Program-made: the position numbers and the translations under genes
From: Chthoniobacterales bacterium
GTDB lineage: Bacteria > Verrucomicrobiota > Verrucomicrobiia > Chthoniobacterales > UBA10450
Reading direction: 5' to 3'
DNA: 25,299 bases
Assembly (NCBI GenBank): GCA_013695925.1
Contig: JACCZO010000487.1
Coordinates: 1 to 25,299 of the forward strand
The notes under the pieces: generated by a model
Database searches by the model: none
Told to the model about the DNA's origin: nothing
The model's input: the letters and a program-made list of their open reading frames with translations, nothing else
Shown here: positions 21,941 through 25,299 of the stretch, one piece after another
How the letters are laid out: each line of letters opens with the position of its first letter
How positions within the stretch are numbered: the first letter of the stretch is position 1

Positions 21941-22023
21941 ATTGTTTTTATGGCCGAGTAATTTCCGCGTGGTGGGAGTGTCAAAAATATAATGGTTAAG
22001 GTCAAGCTCTAATTTCGGATATT

Positions 22024-22461
22024 TTAGCGCCCGATATCCTCGTCCCACAGCCCGGGATTTGCGGCGATGAACTGTCGCATCATCTCAGTGCACTCGGGTA
22101 GATCGAGATCAATCACTTCCACCCCGTGGCTCCGCATGAATTCCGGGCCGCCCGGAAAAGTGCGGCTCTCGCCCACGATGACCTTTGGAATTCCAAACTG
22201 CACGACCGCGCCGCTGCAGAGATAGCAGGGCATGAGAGTCGAAAAGAGGACCGTGTCGCGAAAGCTCCCGATCCGCCCCGCGTTCCGCAGACAATCGATC
22301 TCCGCATGCGTCACCGGGTCGTCATCCTGCACTCGCTTGTTGTGCCCGACCGCGAGCAGTTCGCCGTTGCGGGCCAGCGCAGATCCGATCGGGATTCCAC
22401 CTTCGCTCAAACTTTTCCGGGCCTGGGTGATGGCCGCCTGCATTAGTTCATTTTCGCTCAT
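22024..22461 (-). CDS. Cytosine/nucleoside deaminase, Fcy1-like
   Basis: 145-residue zinc hydrolase of the cytidine-deaminase-like superfamily. Motifs: H52-A-E54 (THAEIDCLRN) and P78-C79-Y-L-C82 give the zinc ligands and the proton shuttle Glu. The sequence resembles fungal cytosine deaminase Fcy1 more than the tRNA deaminase TadA: the spacing HAEI..LRNAGR, GIPKVIVGES, and the ending FIAANPGLWDEDIGR correspond to the same regions of the yeast enzyme as I remember it. Deamination of cytosine to uracil for salvage is therefore the best guess, but related deaminases use other bases. ATG 22461 was preferred over an in-frame TTG three codons upstream. Confidence 0.88.
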   Translation of the reverse strand: MSENELMQAAITQARKSLSEGGIPIGSALARNGELLAVGHNKRVQDDDPVTHAEIDCLRNAGRIGSFRDTVLFSTLMPCYLCSGAVVQFGIPKVIVGESRTFPGGPEFMRSHGVEVIDLDLPECTEMMRQFIAANPGLWDEDIGR

Positions 22462-22524
22462 GAAATTCAAAGGGGGTTGCGCGTGACTCTAGCGCGTCAT
22501 CGCAACCTCGCGAATCCGGCGTCC

Positions 22525-22654
22525 GGGTAGCGCACGCTTTTCGTGTGCTGATTGCGGTGTTCCACGCAACGAACTTTCTTTCGACAAGTGACTGCAGTGA
22601 AAGTTCGCAACGGCGAGGACGTCGTTGCCAGCACGCGAGACGCGTGCGCTACCC
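22525..22654. repeat. 130-bp inverted-repeat element with 26-bp arms
   Basis: Outer arms 22525-22550 and 22629-22654 match at 23 of 26 positions; the outer ends are GGGTAGCGCACGC and GCGTGCGCTACCC. Inside, CGAACTTTC (from 22570) pairs with GAAAGTTCG (to 22608), and GCAACGGC/GTCGTTGC forms a second hairpin next to the right arm. The ends (GTAGCGCACGC) resemble the rpoB-rpoC element (GGAGCGCACGC), so they look like relatives. It lies between the divergent deaminase and MaoC genes. Confidence 0.8.
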
Positions 22655-22706
22655 AGAGTCAAAGGCGACGCTTGCGTTGTCGTGGATTACGCGCTGATGC
22701 TGCGGC

Positions 22707-23150
22707 ATGGGTCGTGCCTTTGAAGATTTTCCGGTCAACAGCCGTTTCACTTCGAGCCAGAAAAAGATCTCGGAAGCAGAGATCGTCGAGTTCGCGCGCC
22801 GTTACGATCCCCAACCGTTTCACCTCGAAACCGACGCCTCAGAAAATCTGCTCGGCGGACTGGCCGCGAGCGGCTGGCAGACCGCCGCCGTCTCGATGCG
22901 GCTCTTCGTCGAAACCATGCAGGTCGAGGGTGGAATTATCGGCCGGGCAATCGACGAACTGCGCTGGCCCGCCGCCGTCCACCCCGGCGATACTCTGCGG
23001 GTCGAAATCGAGATTCTGGAAGCACGTCTTTCGCTTTCCAAGCCCGGCTACGGCCTCATTCGCTATCGCAGCCTGACGAAAAACCAGGAAGAAAAGGTGG
23101 TGCAGAGTTTCATCGCCCTCGCCATCCTGCCGGCACGCGAAGGTCGTTAG
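22707..23150 (+). CDS. MaoC-like hotdog-fold dehydratase
   Basis: 147 residues with the single-hotdog (R)-specific enoyl-CoA hydratase/MaoC pattern. The catalytic Asp/His pair sits in ARRYDPQPFHLE (D34, H39), followed by GLAASGWQTAAVSMRLFVE and the strand region GRAIDELRWPAAVHPGDTLR. Such enzymes hydrate 2-enoyl-CoA thioesters in fatty-acid or PHA metabolism; the exact substrate is unknown. It starts with ATG 22707 and is a single gene with a repeat element upstream and a tRNA downstream on the opposite strand. The stop codon TAG lies in CGTTAGGC. Confidence 0.9.
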   Translation: MGRAFEDFPVNSRFTSSQKKISEAEIVEFARRYDPQPFHLETDASENLLGGLAASGWQTAAVSMRLFVETMQVEGGIIGRAIDELRWPAAVHPGDTLRVEIEILEARLSLSKPGYGLIRYRSLTKNQEEKVVQSFIALAILPAREGR

Positions 23151-23161
23151 GCCGAAAGCTC

Positions 23162-23233
23162 TGGGCGGTGAGGGGATCGAACCCCCGACCAACACGGTGT
23201 AAACGTGCCGCTCTACCGCTGAGCTAACCACCC
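23162..23233 (-). tRNA. tRNA-Val (anticodon UAC)
   Basis: Read on the minus strand, 72 nt fold as a cloverleaf: acceptor GGGTGGT with ACCGCCC (one G-U), D arm GCTC-AGCGGTA-GAGC, anticodon stem GCACG/CGTGT with loop TTTACAC (anticodon TAC), T arm GGGGG-TTCGATC-CCCTC (one G-U), discriminator A. No CCA is encoded. A decayed integrase lies immediately beside the 5' end. Confidence 0.96.
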
Positions 23234-23239
23234 GAAGGA

Positions 23240-23755
23240 ATGAAAAGCGACCAAACTTGGAAGCGGGCGGTCCGGAGTCGGTCTATTGCTATCAGCCAAC
23301 GGGTATTTATTTCGCACGGGTTCGGTTTGGCGGCAAACTTTACAGGGCCTCCCTCAAAACCACCGATTACCAGCTCGCCCGGCGTAGCTGGCTGAACCGG
23401 AACGATCTTGAACGGACGGACGCCCGTGCTGGGAACACCACTTTCGGTGCGGTGTTGGACCGCTCCGAGGCGACATTGGGTCGGCTCGCGCCGGTAGCCA
23501 GAACAACAAGAGGGCTGTGCTCGAAAAACTCCGGGAAACCTATCTGGGAGTCGATTTCTTCCGCTCCGTCGGATCCGGCCGAGCGACATCGCTGCCTGGC
23601 TTTCGCGGCGCTGCAGGGGAACAAGCGCCGCCTACTACAATGATTGTCTCAGCACATCGATCTGGCCGTTGCTGACAAAATCATTACCGCCGTTTCGCCT
23701 TGGCCATACTTACGAGTCCTCGACCGCGAGTCGCCGGCTAGACCCAGTACCAGGT
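23240..23755 (+). pseudogene. Decayed tyrosine-type integrase
   Basis: Fragments of a phage/island integrase appear in order but in different frames. MKSDQTWKRA starts at 23240; then PTGIYFARVRFGGKLYRASL and KTTDYQLARR form the N-terminal arm-binding-like domain, followed by NDLERTDARAGNTTFGAVLD. A shifted frame gives NKRAVLEKLRETYLGVDFFR, another DIAAWLSRRCRGTSAAYYND, and another DLAVADKII with SPWPYLRVLDRESPARPST. These belong to the N-terminal and core-binding domains; the catalytic R-H-R-Y domain is absent. At least three frameshifts and a truncation make it non-functional. Its position against tRNA-Val suggests an old island or prophage insertion. Confidence 0.8.
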
Positions 23756-23811
23756 GCCTCTAGGGTCACGCTGAGGAAGAATGCGGCATCAACGAGGATG
23801 TCTAGTTAAAG

Positions 23812-23837
23812 AAAAAAGGCGCGACCAAAGTCGCGCC
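23812..23837 (-). terminator. Intrinsic terminator of the VPDSG-type CTERM gene
   Basis: Perfect 8-bp stem GGCGCGAC/GTCGCGCC (23818-23825 and 23830-23837) with a 4-nt loop. On the minus strand it is followed at once by six U residues (plus-strand A run 23812-23817). It lies 27 bp after the stop of the gene at 23865. It is the clearest Rho-independent terminator in the window. Confidence 0.92.
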
Positions 23838-23864
23838 TTCTCTAACATTCTTGTCGATCGCTTT

Positions 23865-24554
23865 TTAAGCCCGTGCGAACTTACGCATGAAGCCAAGGGC
23901 AACAATGCCCAGACCCAGCAGGGGTAGCGTCGCGCCCGATTCCGGAACGCCCTGCGATCCCCCCTTAACTATATCCAGCTGATTGATCGCGAAAGCGTTC
24001 TGGCCGAATTGGTCAAGGACCGAGAAGCTAACGGAAAAAATGTCCGCAGTGTCGTTCAATATACCCGCGAACACAGCAGAATTATCTCCATCGGAAGTAG
24101 AATTCCCGTTGAACGTGAAGCTTCCCAGAAGGTTACCGGTCATACCAAACGCCGAGATCGTGCCCGTGAAAGGCCCGAAGAAATCCGCCTGCACTTGGGC
24201 ACCAACGCCAAAAACTCCCATACCAAAATTAACGACGATGTCTCCTCCGGCGTCTTGATTCCAAATTAAGGGATCGCCGGGCGCGAAGTTACCGCTCCAA
24301 CTAGAGCCTTGGTCACGTCTTTCCAGGTTGGTGCCATTGCTGGTACTTACGGTCGCTGTCATCCCGAGATTGGTCGGGATGGTGAATGGGCTCGCCAGAA
24401 CTGTGAACTCCGGTCCGGCTGCTCCCCAATCGATAAAATCGTTTCCGTTGAGGGCGGCCCGACTTCCGACAAAGACAGGGACTGCCTGCAGTTGGGAGGC
24501 AATCGTCGCAAATGCCACAACGAATGCGAGGGATAATACGACTTTTTTCTTCAT
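23865..24554 (-). CDS. VPDSG-type CTERM exosortase-sorted secreted protein
   Basis: 229 residues from ATG 24554, where the signal peptide starts (MKKKVVLSLAFVVAFATIAS); the frame extends upstream but without a better start. The mature part is beta-rich and low in charge (FNGNSTSDGDNSAVFAGILN), as in other PEP-CTERM cargo. The C-terminal sorting tag is VPESG at about 203-207, then the hydrophobic LPLLGLGIVALGF and a basic end RKFARA. VPESG is a close variant of the VPDSG-CTERM tag known from Verrucomicrobia, a different variant from the IPEPSS tag of the gene at 21287. It ends in a strong terminator. Function unknown, surface or secreted location likely. Confidence 0.85.
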   Translation of the reverse strand: MKKKVVLSLAFVVAFATIASQLQAVPVFVGSRAALNGNDFIDWGAAGPEFTVLASPFTIPTNLGMTATVSTSNGTNLERRDQGSSWSGNFAPGDPLIWNQDAGGDIVVNFGMGVFGVGAQVQADFFGPFTGTISAFGMTGNLLGSFTFNGNSTSDGDNSAVFAGILNDTADIFSVSFSVLDQFGQNAFAINQLDIVKGGSQGVPESGATLPLLGLGIVALGFMRKFARA

Positions 24555-24739
24555 GAGCTTGACTCTTAGCATGCGTCGTACCAAAAAAAAGCTCACGTCG
24601 TAATAATCTATCGGACAGAAATTTAAGAATATTCGAGAAGCGCGTTGCCATTTGATTCGGACGCGAAAACGTAAACATTTCCGACGCCAGGCCCTTCGGA
24701 CGATCCACCACAGGGCCTAATCGGGCTTCGAAATAATCT

Positions 24740-24919
24740 TTCATCGCGCAGCTACATTCGCCCGCGCCGTTTCCGTCTCGCCTTCAATGGTTTCACGTGG
24801 CGGTCAACGGTCGCAACAGCTTCGGAGGTTACACCGGAGAGCATATCTTCTTCGCGGCGAGCTCCCATGGGCACGTTGTCCAGGCACTCGACATGACGGA
24901 AACGCTTCGAGGCTTGTAA
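24740..24919 (+). pseudogene. Possible 3' remnant of a small protein gene
   Basis: One plus-strand frame ending with TAA at 24919 reads like a natural protein C-terminus: QWFHVAVNGRNSFGGYTGEH, then IFFAASSHGHVVQALDMTET and LRGL. The NSFGGYTG stretch recalls small secreted proteins of environmental bacteria. There is no ATG/GTG start in frame before the upstream stop near 24731, so the 5' part is missing. The call rests on appearance only. Confidence 0.35.
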
Positions 24920-25154
24920 AAATGCTTCTCACTTCCGTAGAGGCGCGGTGACGGTGAAATCACGGGCAGCTAAACGAGCCTTTTAAACCGCCTCGACTTC
25001 CGACCGCGCTTCCGAGCCGGCTTGCCAATCAAAGCAATTCTGCGGGCCTTTTAGAGGCCTAAAGCGTGGCCCGTTCGCGCCCGGAGTCGACCTGCCCGAA
25101 TCGGAGAATTTTCCGTCTGGAGGGGCGTTTTTCCATGGAGGGAAATTAGCGAGT

Positions 25155-25212
25155 CACTCCCCCTTGTCATCCGCGTGTAGACGCTTCGCTGTGCGAAGCA
25201 CGAGGGGGAGTG
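25155..25212. repeat. Inverted-repeat element with inner 3-nt-loop hairpin
   Basis: Arms CACTCCCCCTTGT (25155-25167) and ACGAGGGGGAGTG (25200-25212) pair with one mismatch. Directly inside the right arm is a perfect 7-bp hairpin GCTTCGC-tgt-GCGAAGC (25183-25199). The 3-nt loop matches the style of the other hairpin elements. There is no U-run and no nearby gene. Confidence 0.75.
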
Positions 25213-25299
25213 CAATTTGGGAAATCAGACCTGCCCCAGCGTCGCCAGAGGGCGAACCTCTACAGCCGCACAACTCCGCGACCGCGCTCGATGCGACCG

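Larger units (their letters stand above)
24597..25299. other. Gene-poor stretch with a gene remnant and a palindromic element
   Basis: No full-length gene is supported in these 700 bases. The left 140 bp are the upstream region of the VPDSG-type gene. A possible 3' gene remnant lies at about 24740-24919 and an inverted-repeat element at 25155-25212; both are listed separately. The rest (24920-25150) shows no coding pattern, tRNA or obvious terminator. Confidence 0.6.

Noticed and set aside
24313..24744. 143-codon minus-strand frame overlapping the VPDSG-type gene
   Set aside because: It overlaps the signal peptide region of a better supported gene and has no recognisable features.

Overview
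The window is about 60% GC and most likely chromosomal DNA of a soil-type Verrucomicrobiota, probably near Chthoniobacterales. The evidence is two exosortase-sorted secreted proteins, one with a PEP-CTERM tail (IPEPSS) and one with the VPDSG-like tail typical of that phylum, together with many short secreted hypotheticals and a bacterial rplA-rplJ-rplL-rpoB-rpoC block. The lineage is inferred from protein character only; no search was run.

Layout. 1-728: 3' end of a MacB/FtsX-type ABC permease (+). 919-12000: one long minus-strand block in the order rplA, rplJ, rplL, rpoB, rpoC, a 73-aa protein, and a PduO-type cobalamin adenosyltransferase. The usual rplK, nusG and secE are not upstream of rplA. 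An intrinsic-terminator-like hairpin lies between rplL and rpoB. 12200-14442: a minus-strand cell-envelope cluster (154-aa secreted protein, M23 peptidase, broken Tat-exported phosphoesterase) that meets a truncated plus-strand gene at a probable deletion scar. 14497-15876: a secreted BsuPI-domain protein and a PHP phosphoesterase (+). 16013-16410: two low-confidence overlapping small ORFs. 16592-18610: ybaB and dnaX (-). 18758-21210: a P1/DmpA-type peptidase whose nucleophile position appears to be Pro, and a TPR membrane protein (+). 21287-22461: a PEP-CTERM protein and an Fcy1-like cytosine deaminase (-). 22707-23150: a MaoC-like protein (+). 23162-23233: tRNA-Val(UAC) (-), with a decayed tyrosine integrase against its 5' side. 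23865-24554: a VPDSG-type CTERM protein (-) with a clear intrinsic terminator. 24600-25299 holds only a gene remnant and a palindromic element.

The least explained content is not protein-coding. First, the octamer GCCTAACG (either strand) occurs 14 times, and its heptamer core CCTAACG 18 times, against about 1 and 3 expected by base composition. Inside genes it is kept as in-frame TTA-GGC (Leu-Gly) or CCT-AAC (Pro-Asn), and several stop codons lie in it. Second, nearly every sizeable intergenic gap carries an inverted-repeat element. One type is built of hairpins with 3-nt loops, sometimes enclosed by 26-27-bp inverted arms. The other type is built of short repeated words in facing arms. Two of these sit inside the ribosomal protein/RNA polymerase operon, including a 148-bp cloverleaf-like element between rpoB and rpoC.
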